DNA of 64,000 nucleotides from Podarcis raffonei (lineage: Eukaryota; Chordata; Lepidosauria; Squamata; Lacertidae), in assembly GCF_027172205.1 (NCBI RefSeq), contig NC_070614.1, positions 38,818,001-38,882,000 of the forward strand. Reading direction: 5' to 3'. This document shows positions 29,299 through 40,300 of the stretch, one piece after another (the first letter of the stretch is position 1; each line of letters starts with the position of its first letter). Position numbers and translations under genes: made by a program. The notes below the pieces were generated by a model. That model was not told the DNA's origin and made no database searches. It worked only from the letters and a program-made list of their open reading frames with translations.

Positions 29299-31715
29299 AT
29301 CCACTTACCCAAAAGCAAGGCCCGTTGGGGTTAAATGGGGCTTACTTCTGTGTAAGTGTGTCTAAGAGTGTGTTATAAATGTGGCCAAATGCACTTGCTG
29401 GATAACAACACACTTGGCAATCTTTGAGGGGAACACAAGATCATGGCAGCAACAATGGAACAAGCAGGTGGTGCCCAAGCTGCTGCTGGAGTCCTCATCT
29501 TTGCGAGCACAAAGCATGATGGGAACTGTAGTTTTTGGGACTCCAGCCCCCTGTGACATGGGAAATGGACTGACTTGCCTTTAATAGACTGTCAGGGCAC
29601 AAAGCTTGTAAGCTGCCACCGAAATTATCTCTCTTCTTTTAAAAATGCCTCATTTTGATCCAAAATAGCCAATGGTTTCCCTATAAACCAAGTTGCAAAT
29701 GTTAATGCTTGAGCTCAGTGCGAGAGCTCTGTGTTGACCAGCAAAGCTTGCTTGTTCTCAACAGATTATTTTTGGCTCGAGATACAGGCCTGTCCTTTGA
29801 CTATTTGCTGTCTACATCTTCAAGCTGCTACAAAAAAAGATGTGTAGGCAGTTTAATAGAAGGGGGGTGATGCCCTGTCTTGTTGACCCCGCAGCTGCGC
29901 TCCCTCCTGGCCTCCTCTCCACAAATCTAAACACTGCTGCATAAATGTAAGCGTATTTTAATATCATTTAGGCTGCAGTGTAGAAACGGGGGTGGTGATC
30001 TGGCCTGGAAACGATGTTCAGCCTTGCCTGTGAGCCCCATCAACCTTTTGGTTTTCTTGTGCATCAGATCTGTGACTGTGTCCATTCCAAGCTCATTGCA
30101 CTTTTCCTCATCTTCCTCCCTCCAAGGTCCCATGTCCTGTGGGTGCTGCAGCCCATAGCATCTTTGACTGGAGAAATGCAGCCTTGGTTTGGGTTGTTTA
30201 TATGTCTGTCTGAAGTGCTGTACTGGTTAACCTTTATGTCTGCAACTGCCTCCTGTGTGTTGCCTGTCAACGAGATAAATGTTTAAAATGAAATAAATAA
30301 AAATAAAACTCCAAAAAACTATGCAATAAAAGCAATAGCATGGATATCCATCTCCTTGTTTTTTCCTGAGTGCCGCAGGGGATTCAGCTGTACTGGGCAA
30401 GGCAGAAGGAGACCCATCCGTAGCTTCTCTTACGCTAATCACTGGTTTCATCATGGGTCTGGGCAGGTAGAAGACAGTGGCTTTAAATTAGCCTGATGTC
30501 TGGCAGATACTACTACCCTGCTTTGTTCTTCAGATAGGGAGATAGATCTTGCACAACCTTTGTTTGCAAAACTTTAGACAAGTCTTGCAGGTAGTTGATA
30601 GCTCATCACTTAGTTGGAATGCTTTAGAACAGCCTCTACTGGGCACGGGGGCAGAGGAAGGGGTGGGGTGCTGGCTGTGACAAAACAGGGGGGTGACAAA
30701 ACGCCGGGCGGCACTCACTGCGGGGCCTGCAGCAGGCCTGAGCCACACGTCTCTCCTGGGAGAGACACAGTGGCTTGAGCACACGCAGGCTCCGAGCTGC
30801 CCAAACAGTCCGCCCGCTGCCTCCCCCCCCCCAGTTGTAGGGTGGCTGAGTGGGAGGAGGCAGGCAGACTCCGGAGGCTTCGTGGTGCGCCCCATTTCTA
30901 TGGGCAGTTCGCGTTGCCCCTGGCTCACCACCACAGGTGCCCAAATGGCTTCCTCCACAGCTGATTGGGCAGCTTGGGGTGAATGGGGTTTTAGAGTGAG
31001 GGGGTAGTACTTCTGGTGGGGGTACCTGCTACTTCTGAGGTAGCTTGTCCATCTTTGGTCCCCAGCCTGCAGTTGGTGCTCACCTGTGGCTCCTCGAAGC
31101 TGGGAAATGGCTTCAACTGGCTGGCTAAACCAGTTGAGGGTAGCCAATGGGTCTCAAACCCTCGATGAGTTAGGGGCTTCTCCTGCATGCGAAGACGGGC
31201 TCTGGCAGATGAGGGGATGAGACCAATAGTGAGTCCAAGATGGCGGTTTTCGCATGTGCGGTAGAGGGAAGTGAGGGGCAGGTGGGGCCCGTCAACCTGG
31301 GAAGGAAGGAACACGCCTCAGCTGCCTTGTGGAATATCTTTGGGAGATTAAAAGGCTAAGAAGTAGCCCCTACACGAATCTGGAGTGGATGGTGCCTTGT
31401 GTGCCTCCTTCCGCTGACCCCTGCAGTCAAGCTTGTACCAAATGTGTTGCTCTGCTTTCCTTTGGACCACATCAGTGAGGCTGAGACGAGGGTCTTGTCA
31501 TCTGGGCAGCCCAGGACCTCCATACACGCTGCCCAGGATTGCACCCTGGGAAGGTCACTTGGTTGCTGTTAACGCTTGACTTCGCCCCTGGAGGTGCCCT
31601 CCATTGTCTTGAGAGAGATGGATGCTCCAAACAACTACTGGGCTTCTTGTGTGCCCATTTCCTTCAAAATGAAGTCTGCATTGAAAGACTGAAATTCCCA
31701 GTGTCTCACTTTGGG

Positions 31716-31728
31716 CACCAGGTGGCAG
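31716..31728 (+). promoter_or_regulatory. CTCF-like core motif
   Basis: CACCAGGTGGCAG matches the CTCF core consensus at all but the first base. It lies between SPHK2 and DBP. Binding is unproven. Confidence 0.3.
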
Positions 31729-31753
31729 CAGTGCTGTGGTAATTGGTGCATTA

Positions 31754-31782
31754 AACACACACACACACACACACACACACAC
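31754..31782. repeat. (CA)n microsatellite
   Basis: Uninterrupted AC run of about 14 units. Confidence 0.9.
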
Positions 31783-32389
31783 GGTAACTGTGGGAATTGG
31801 ATGAAGAAATCTTTTGCAGGAATTGACAAACTCTGCTTTCATAGGGAATGTGCGCCAATTATGCACCTGCATATGCAACTAAGCCAAAACAGAAATCTTA
31901 CGTATTTCTCAGTGCTTAAATAAATATTTATTTATTTTGTTAAGTAGATAAAAGAAAATGGTAGGAGCAGATGTGACCATAGTGATGAAGTTTGACCTGG
32001 TAGAAACTCAGCCAGAGTCCCTGTTCTGTAATCTTGAAATTCTATAGGCCTCACTTCAGCACACTCTCATTTGCAATGAAGTGCTCCTCACTTTCAATTA
32101 CGGAAGGTTTGGTGCATTTTATTTGTAAATATTCTCTCCCGATTTCTGGCTGCATTAACACCCAGCCTTTCCTGATCGGATTCTATTATTTATTATGTTA
32201 TATTCTCACTGCCATCAGTGGCTGGTCTGTCCTGAATTATATCCACCCTCCACCCACCCAGTGCACATCCAGAAGTGTGCTTCCTTTGGAATCAGCACTG
32301 CTCATGCACCCAGCCCCTGGGAAGCATCTATATCAAAATGCCAGCCTGTACTTTCTCTGTTTCTAACATTTTAAGCCCAATGGTAAATC

Positions 32390-32612
32390 CTCAAAGTCAG
32401 TGGTTTCCAAACTCCCCTCTACAAGCATTGCTCAGAGTCTTGACAGAACCACTGAATGGTTTTTCTGCCTGTTGCAGCAATTGCAACGTCCTGTGCAAGA
32501 TGTTGCATGGTTCTGAACTGTCTTTTTATTGCTTCTTTTATTTCTGATCTTGTATTGCAGTTTCCATTCCTTAAAATTCAAATACAATACAAGAAATAAA
32601 AGAGGCAATAAA
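32390..32612. repeat. MITE-like repeat with terminal hairpin
   Basis: GAATGGTTTTTCTGCCTGTT and GCAGCAATTGCAACGTCCTG are shared with 34500-34640. At its right end, 32527-32558 and 32585-32610 form inverted arms (TGCTTCTTTTATTTC against GAAATAAAAGAGGCA). Confidence 0.4.
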
Positions 32613-33302
32613 AATCAATACAAATGTTTCATGTGGACATGCTGCAAATGAGCCGAGCGCATCTTGTGGGAATTCCTGCTCTTGAATTCCCATGATACAG
32701 CGGCAGTTGCTGTTATGCAAAATCTCACTGGTGCAGGACAAATGTCCTGATGTTTGAGTGGGTAGTCTCAATCTCTACACCCTTAATCCCACCTGCTCCT
32801 CACCTGAGCACAGTTTAGCAATTTTGCTTCCAGCCATCTCAAGCCCCAAACTGAGGTGTTGCTGCATGCCAAAGGTATATGGCTGTTTCAGAGCACCCAG
32901 TAAAATGTGAGAGGTTCTCATGGAGAATGTAATCACAGTACACATCTATCAGGCTTTTTTGGGGGGGGGAACAAAATATTTTGCTAAGCCTTTCATCACT
33001 TTTGAATGGTCAGGCTAAACAAACAAAAGCTGTTGTGCAAGTATTTACTATGAAAAAGAACACAACAAATGGAAATGGACATCTCCACCCACCTCCCTCC
33101 AAGTCTGTATTTTGCCCACTCTTTTGTGTGAAGCATCATAACCAAGGCTGGTAGTCTTTGGTCTTGCACACTTCCTGGGATTTTAAAAAATGTGTGTGCC
33201 CACATGTGCAGAAATAGCGGTACGCATGCCCAGAATGGAAAAAAGTAGCAGAAAGAATGGCCAAAGCCCAAGGAACAGAAATACAATATACATACCTAGT
33301 CC

Positions 33303-33437
33303 AAGCTTCCTCATCCTTGGCCCTCCAGATGTTTTGAGACTGCAATTCCCATCATCCCTGACCACTGGTCCTGCTAGCTAGGGATCATGGGAGTTGTAGG
33401 CCAAAAACACCTGGAGGGCCGAGGCTGAGGAAGCCTG
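33303..33437. repeat. Fold-back element copy
   Basis: CTTCCTCATCCTTGGCCCTC pairs with GAGGGCCGAGGCTGAGGAAG; the inner arms read GCAATTCCCATCATCC and GATCATGGGAGTTG. Same family as 10444-10572. Confidence 0.6.
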
Positions 33438-33650
33438 TTCTGGTCACTCATGTGGACAGCAAGTGTCAGAGCAGCAATGAATACCACTCGACTGAGGCAG
33501 GCATGAGAAAGTGAAGAAGCTTGTGGGCCACAGAGGAAATTGGGGGGGAAATAAAATCACATCTTTGTGACACATTTGCAAAACAAGGTCCCCATCTAGA
33601 AGCACCCAGTGATGACACCTTCGTGCAATTTGCACTTTCTTGTCAGTGTG

Positions 33651-33865
33651 GTTAGTGTGTTGGGCTAGGTAATTGGGGACCAGGGTTCAAAAGCTCACTC
33701 AGTCATGATGCTCACTGGGTGACCTTGGGCCAGTCACTGCTTCTCCGCTTAACATACCTCACAAGGGGGGGGGGGATGTTAACTAAGGTGAAGGGTAGAG
33801 CCACATACACCACCTTGAGCTCCTTGGAGAAAAAGGTGGGATATAAATGCAAGAAATAAGCTCTA
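33651..33865 (+). repeat. MIR-like SINE
   Basis: B-box word GACCAGGGTTCAAAAGCTC, then CTCACTGGGTGACCTTGGGC and a 3' body ending CTTGAGCTCCTTGGAGAAAA and GGTGGGATATAAATGCAAG. Plus orientation. Confidence 0.6.
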
Positions 33866-33867
33866 TT

Positions 33868-33998
33868 TTCCAAACTTAGGTTTGCAACTGTTTTGGGACT
33901 ACAACTCCCATCATCCGTAGCTAGCAGGACCAGTGGTCAGGGATGATGGGAACTGTAGTTCAAAAACAGCTGGAGACCCACGTTTGGGAAACCCTGCT
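33868..33998. repeat. Fold-back element copy
   Basis: TTTTCCAAACTTAGGTTTGC pairs with ACCCACGTTTGGGAAACCC; the inner arms are CTACAACTCCCATCATCC and GATGATGGGAACTGTAG. Same family as 41108-41235. Confidence 0.6.
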
Positions 33999-34166
33999 CT
34001 AGACACTCCCCACCCACCTCTGTGCATGATATAAATGTAATAATAAAATAACATGTAAAAAAGAAAATCAGTCTCTCTCAATTTATAAACACACAAAGGT
34101 TGTTTGCAGAATCAGTTTGGGAACTGAAGGCCCAACGACTCCTACGCAGGCTTGCTCCATCTTGTA

Positions 34167-34285
34167 AGGCAGGTGTGCGGAAACTTTTGCCCTCCAGATG
34201 GACTACAATGCCCATCATCACTGACCAAGCTGGCTAAGGGTGATGCGAGCTGGGAGTCCAACGTGAGGACCACAGGTTCCTCACC
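34167..34285. repeat. Fold-back element copy, diverged
   Basis: TTTTGCCCTCCAGATGGACT and CAATGCCCATCATCACTGAC on one side, TGATGCGAGCTGGGAGTCC on the other. Confidence 0.45.
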
Positions 34286-34344
34286 CTTGTCCTAATGAAA
34301 CATCAGAAGCTGGTGACAGGGGCAAGCTGGGCTTTTTAGAGGAT

Positions 34345-34640
34345 GCTGATGGGCTACAGCTTAGTGGCAGGGCATCTACTTGGCCTGCATGCAGCATGTG
34401 CCCAGCAACTCTAGGTAAGGCTGGGAATGTCCGGTCCGAAATCCTGGAGAGATGTTGTCAGTGTAGGCGAGTGGCTCCTACCACTTTCTCCCCCATGGAT
34501 CTCTTGAGAATAGCAGAGGGCTGCTTAATGGTTTTATCTGCTTGTTGCAGCGACTGCAATGCCCTGTACCAGATTGATGCACGATTTTTAATTGTGTTTG
34601 TTGCTCTAAGCAACAGAATTACAATTAGAAGCAGAGAGGA
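34345..34640 (+). repeat. tRNA-related SINE remnant and MITE-like repeat
   Basis: CTTAGTGGCAGGGCATCTAC resembles a tRNA A-box region. GGTAAGGCTGGGAATGTCCG and CTGGAGAGATGTTGTCAGTG follow the order of a common squamate SINE. From about 34500 the sequence becomes a relative of 32390-32612. A further SINE piece (GGAGCTGGATGGACCAATGG) lies at 34735-34805. Confidence 0.4.
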
Positions 34641-35154
34641 ATATTGAACACAGGGACGTACCCTCTCCCATCTTCAACCGCAAAGCCACACACCACAGGC
34701 CACCTGAATGAAGCTTGCAGACCACTTTGGGGAACCCCTGCTGGAGACAGTACGGAGCTGGATGGACCAATGGTCTCACTCGGTATGATGCACTTCCCTG
34801 TGTTTCTGTCTCTTTGTCCCCTGCTCTGAACGCCTGAAGCCAAATCTCTGCTGCAAAATGGGCACGAATGTGCAAATCGGTACAATTTGCAGAATTTAGT
34901 TGTCTTTGCACAGAATGCTGGTGGGTTCCTCCTCCTCTTCTTTAAGTCTCCTTTTACCTGTTACAGCAGGACATTAGCAAATGATAGGGAAATGACACCT
35001 TTCTGTAAATGAGTGGACCAAAGAACCCCAGAAATGGCTGAGGCTGATGGGACTTGTAGTACAGCAAGAGGAAGGCACCAGGTTGGTAAAATCTGAGCTG
35101 TGCACGGAAAGGTTAATACAAACGACACAAAAGATCTCGGGTTTCGTTCGTTCT

Positions 35155-36706
35155 TTTTTTAAAATCCTGTCTTTCTTTATTCCTAGTTTGCTCATGGTAT
35201 ACAACTGTGTAAACATCCATTCGAAATAAAAGCCTTCTGTCAAGTCCGGTGGTTTCATCCCCCAAAGTCTTCAGCAACACTGTTACATGGAAAATTAAAA
35301 AGACTAGGAACCTCCCCAAAGGAGATAAAAATACCGTATTCCCCCCTCCCCCTTACCCCCCCATTCACTTTCTGTACGAAAGAACCATCCTTTCCCCAAT
35401 TAAGAAGAACATAATCTCTCAAGTCTCTCCTGGAGCCTCTATATATACTTTTTGCTTTACAAAAAAAGAGAAAATTATATATATATTTATATATATGTTC
35501 ATATTTATGGAGGGTCACCAATGAGGTTCTGTGTTTTTCGTTTTTCTTTTAGTTTCTATACATATGACGTACATCAGACAGTGTTGGACACAAAACATGA
35601 GGAAAAGTGTGGTGTGGTGGAAGGGGGGAAAATAACAGAAACCATCACTTGCCTTTTAACTAAAAACAGGTATAATAGTAATAATAAGATAATCGTAATC
35701 ATTCAACTAACAACCCATACACCTGCCCTCTGACACAAAGCCCCTTTTGTCCAATTGTGGGGGGAAAATATTGAGTGCACAACCCGTTTTTTCTTTTCGT
35801 TTTTCTAATTTGGCATTTCGCAGGCAGAAGTCTTGACGTTTACTGGTATCAAAAGGAAGAGAGAGAAAAACAATGCTCCTGTGTCCTCTTTTTTCTCAGG
35901 GTGCCAGGCCTCCTCTAAGTTCTCTTTGCAAAGGGTGCAGCGGGAGGAGGGCGTAGTGGTTCGATACCCGCTGCGAGATGGGAGCCCAGAACGGCTCGGG
36001 GGTGGGGAGTGTCCACTTTTGCAGCCTTCTCGTGTCCTTCCCCACCAACCCTGACGAAAGAGTCGACGGGAGAAAGGAGTCGAAGAAATTGTGTGCAGAA
36101 GAAGAAGAAATGTCCACTGAAAAGCGATGCTGTCGGAAGAAAAAAAGCAAGCAAGCACAGGCACCCTGATGCCTCCTTGGGCCAACTGTGCCACTGAGCC
36201 AAATGCCACAACAGGGCAAGCAGAGGTGAGTAGCTGCAGCAATCTGGGGCTGAATTCTGCCGTTTGGAGAGGAAAGTCTGCCAACGAGCCAAACTCTAGC
36301 ATGTACGTGGAGAGAGAGAGAATGGGTACTGTGTGCACGTGTGTGTGTGTGTGTAATACATCTTCCAGTGTGCTACAGAGCCCTTGTGTGTTCGCGGTGT
36401 GTCTCGTGTGCCTACGATGCCCAGTTCAACGTCTCCCAAGTCACTGCCCTTTTTCTTGGCAAGGGTCAGCTCAGGCCAAACCCAGGAAGTCTTATCCCTT
36501 CTGTCGAGTACCTGGAGCACGGCAGTCCCCGCACGTGGGGAATCGTCCGTCTCGGGACCTTTCCCCTTATTCCAAACATCTGTTGTTTGATTATTTGTTT
36601 GCCCGGTTCGGGAAGACGGGGGTCAGGGTTGAAAAACCAGGGTGGCCCCACCGCGTCAGAGCGGTGGAGCGGTGGAGAAGAGCGCAGCCGTCTGCTGCCG
36701 CGGGCC
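35155..36706 (-). other. DBP: DBP 3' UTR (inferred extent)
   Basis: The interval runs from the DBP stop codon to just beyond the only minus-strand AATAAA found downstream. It includes GC-rich sequence near the stop, an AT repeat near 35477-35496 and a long AT-rich stretch at 35250-35830. The length (about 1.5 kb) is longer than in human DBP. RNA evidence is needed. Confidence 0.5.
35176..35181 (-). terminator. DBP: DBP poly(A) signal (TTTATT on + strand)
   Basis: The minus strand reads GGAATAAAGAAAG here, a canonical AATAAA, followed by a GATTTTAAAAAAAG stretch. It is the best candidate end for the DBP transcript. Confidence 0.5.
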
Positions 36707-36922
36707 TTACAAGGTGCCGTGCTGCGATTCGTACTTGGAGAGGATGCTGCGGTAACGGGTCAGTTCCTGGCGGATGTTGGCCACTTCCTGGCGCAGGACG
36801 GCGTTCTCCTTCTCCAGGAAGGCTGCCCGGACCGTGATCTGGTTCTCCTTCAGGCGGCGGGCGTCCCGCGAGCGTTTGGCTGCTTCATTGTTCTTGTACC
36901 GCCTGTTCCAGTATTTCTCGTC
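36707..36922 (-). CDS. DBP: DBP exon 4: bZIP domain
   Basis: Minus-strand acceptor CTAG at 36926-36923, stop TAA at 36709-36707; phase 0. It encodes residues 242-312: [20 protein letters not shown] (DNA-contacting basic region), [20 protein letters not shown] and [20 protein letters not shown] (zipper heptads), ending ESQHGTL. Human DBP ends QAQHGAL. Confidence 0.97.
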   Translation of the reverse strand, partial: DEKYWNRRYKNNEAAKRSRDARRLKENQITVRAAFLEKENAVLRQEVANIRQELTRYRSILSKYESQHGTL

Positions 36923-37353
36923 CTAGGTAGGAGAAACAAAACGAAACAGGTCAGTGTGGGCTTGTGAAGAGTCGGCTCTCTTTTGGAGGCCACAAATTGC
37001 TGTTTATTATTTTAATAAATCTACTTTTTGTCCATGGAGCTCCAAGCTCTCCACCCCCGTTGTTCAGCCAGGACACAGAGGTCCATCTCTGAGGGCCTTC
37101 TGGAGGTTCCCTCACTGCGAGAAGTGAAGCTACAGGGAACCAGGCAGAGGGCCTTCTCGGTAGTGGCACCCACCCTGTGGAACGCCCTCCCATCAGGTGT
37201 CAAGGAAATAAACAACTATCTGACTTTTAGACGACATACGAAGGCAGCTCTGCTTAGGGGAAGTTTTTAATGTTTGATGTTTTATCGTGTTTTTAATATT
37301 CTGTTGGAAGCCACCCAGAGTGGCTGGGGAGGCCCGGCCAGATGGGCAGGGTG

Positions 37354-37391
<38 letters not shown>

Positions 37392-40300
37392 GCATGATTC
37401 CCAGGCGATAGTCCACCTGGGCACTGAACAGGGGCAGGCCTGCTTAGTTCCAGCAGGGCAGCTGTACTACTTGCCTTCATACGGTGTTCTGGACTTATAA
37501 GCAAGAAGGGGCAGGAAAGCTGCTAACTTTGATGACATGCTTGCAGGCCTTGCATGTTCCTATGCTAAAATCAAAAGAAAAGAGCAGCAGAGGTATTTCA
37601 AGCTGCTTCTCGCTCTTTCTCCTGCATTTCTCCATATGAACCTTGTATACAAATTTAATAAATAATAATCTGTCACCTACTAGCGCCCATTCTACCCCAG
37701 CATCTTGGAACTGTTTGCATCCCAACTAGTCTTAGTAAGAACTCTTTGAGATTTGGTGCCAGGGTGTGCTTTCTTTCCCCTCCCCTTCCATTTTTCCTTT
37801 TGTGACTTATTTTTTAGATGTTAAACTGAGGACAGGAAATGTCTTCTCTTTTTTTAATACTAAAAAAAAAAGTTCAATAAGGCACTTGGGGAGGCTAAAG
37901 AGAGAGGTGCAAATGCTATAGGTCAGGTGTTGGGAACCTCTGCCCCATCAGATGCAGCTGAACTACAACTCTCCCCCTCCCCAGTAAGTAGGACTACTTC
38001 TCTCGGTGTGGTGATGTAGCACACAGAGGACTGAGTTCGAATCCACCCACAGCCACAACACTCAGTTAGTGACTTTAGGCCAGCTTCTATCTCTCAACAA
38101 AGTACATTTCTGTGCCTCTTTCTATCTATCTTTGTATATTGGTGGCAACACATCGTTCTGGAATCTCGGACAGAGATTGACGTTCCCCAAAAGTACACAC
38201 ATACTTCTTGAAAGAGCACGTGCACGGTCATGCATGCGCGGACACACCCTTTCCTGTCACCGCTTGACAAAATATGCATGGACACGCTCCTTGCCTTTGA
38301 GACACACAATGCCAGACAATCATCCATACCCGCCAGCTCAGAAAACAGGTTCGTACCCAGCAGTGCATTTCCCAGACAGCCTCTCTCCCGCCCATAACAT
38401 TGTCACCCTGCAGCTGGCACGTGAAAAACCGCTAAACCCCAGAGAGAAATTCACTGTCTTACCCCTGCCACCAAAATCCCTGGTGGTGGAAACTACCCTT
38501 CAGGCAGGCATTTTGGGCCAAAGGCATTACACTGGTGTTTCACTTCTGTCTGTCTGTCTGTCTCCTAAAAAGCAGCGGCTGGGACCATGGTGTTGTTGGG
38601 TTTTCTTGATATTAATGTGGTCAATGGTGCTACTCAGAGGTATAATTATAACCTGCATGGCAGCACATCTGTGAGCTTTTGACAATTCAGCACACCTGAG
38701 GTATCTTAACAATTTAACTAATTAGCAGGGGGAGTTTACCTACTGCACCAAATGCAGCGATGTGGTAGAGTAAATTGATTATTTGAAAACTGTATTTAAG
38801 TTGATCAAGTGTGTACAGTTATAGAATACCATTAGGGAATGCTGTTGAGTACTATTGAGGAAAGGTGGTGAGAAGGGGTGTTTTGCAGCTGTTATTATTT
38901 AAGAACAAAGATGAGCAAAGATATTGCAGGCAAGCTTTTATTCCATCGCCCCAGTCGCTGCGCAAACTCGGTTGGCGCAGATGGCCAACAGGTGCTGGGG
39001 GAACAGGGATGTTTTGCCTAGCCTGTTTTCTCAGGTCACATTCACACTATGTGTTTAAAACGCTACTTTATTTCAGAAAATAAAAAAATGTTGTGATACC
39101 ACTTTAAACAATCATGGTTCACCCCACCCCCCAAAAAAGGAATTCTGGGAGCTGTAGTTTGTTGAGGGTGCAGAGAGCTACTAGAAGACTCTTACTCCCA
39201 GAGTCCCCTGTGAACAGGGACTGATTGGTTTAACAATCTCTGGAGATTGCAGCTCTGTGTAGAGCATGCAGTCAAAAATGGGAGGTTTGGGCAGCCAGCC
39301 TAGCTCTGCCCACTCACGCCAGCGGATTCCACCCAAATCTTGTCGAGCGGCACATGCCACAGTGGGCAGGGTCACAGCTGGTACACCGTAACCTTGGCTA
39401 TCGGGTATCAGTCGACAGGAAAGAGCTTAGAAAATGTTAAATAAAATGCTAAGTAGTTTAAACAAGTAATATGATAACAAATGTCAATTCCCCAAACTTT
39501 TCGATCTTACGTACCAACCTTTTAAACAGAAAATTAAAAAAGCAACCTGTCTCCTGTTGTGAAGTTAATGTGCTGCCAGTGGTGAGATGTTATGGGAGTT
39601 GTAGTTCAACAAGCACTGGAGTGAAACCACACTGGCTGTCCCTGGGCTACAACACTGGGCAAGGGAGAGCCAGGTTCAGGCCTCCACTGAATTCACTGGG
39701 TCAGCCACTTTCTCGCATCCTAGCCTACCTCACAGGGTTGCTGTGAGAATAAAAGAGTTGAGGGGGAGGGGGAAAGAACCAGGAGTGACGCCTTGAGCAC
39801 CTTGAAAGAAAAGCGGGGTATTAATTTAACGAGCTGCGATTATGACACCCTTTTGTTTTCATTGCTAAGTTTATTGTTATTTTTTGTCGTGATTTTTTAA
39901 AACTTGCTGTTTGCTGAATTTGGATATAAACAGCCAAATTAAAAACCTGCACCCAAGCTTTTTTCAGCTACATTGGGGGATGTAGGGAGGAGCAGAGATC
40001 AAGGCTTGGGAACCTGTGGCCCTCCAGATATTCCTGGCCTCCCAACTCCCACCAGCCAGCAGGACCAATGGTCAGGGTCAGGGACGATGGGAGCTGTAGT
40101 CCAATAGCATTTGACACAACACAGGCTCCCCTGTGTATTTGATATTATCCAAGGAAAATCTCTTAAAATACTGTTCTAAGATCAGTGCGTTTTGCACCTC
40201 TCTCACCTTCTGATCATCCGGGACCTGTATTTTCCGTGCCTTTTTCATGATGGGCTGTGGCTTGAGCTCTTCCTCGGAGAACCGATGCTTGCGGGGGTCG

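Larger units (their letters stand above)
24941..35150. other. Intergenic gap between convergent SPHK2 and DBP
   Basis: About 10 kb with no recognisable gene. It holds MITE-like elements, SINEs and microsatellites (listed separately). Stretches without any named content include 25870-26490, 26700-28960, 29380-31740, 31790-32390 and 32620-33300. A perfect D-box palindrome TTACGTAA lies at 28511-28518. Open frames here are short, overlap on both strands and match no known family. In mammals the two genes nearly meet tail-to-tail. Confidence 0.6.
36923..40206 (-). other. DBP: DBP intron 3
   Basis: Contains an L2-like LINE end, an ATT microsatellite, a fold-back element and a MIR-like SINE, listed separately. 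CACGTG words occur at 38217 and 38418 but are isolated. Nothing recognisable in 37500-37900 or 38060-39020. Confidence 0.7.
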
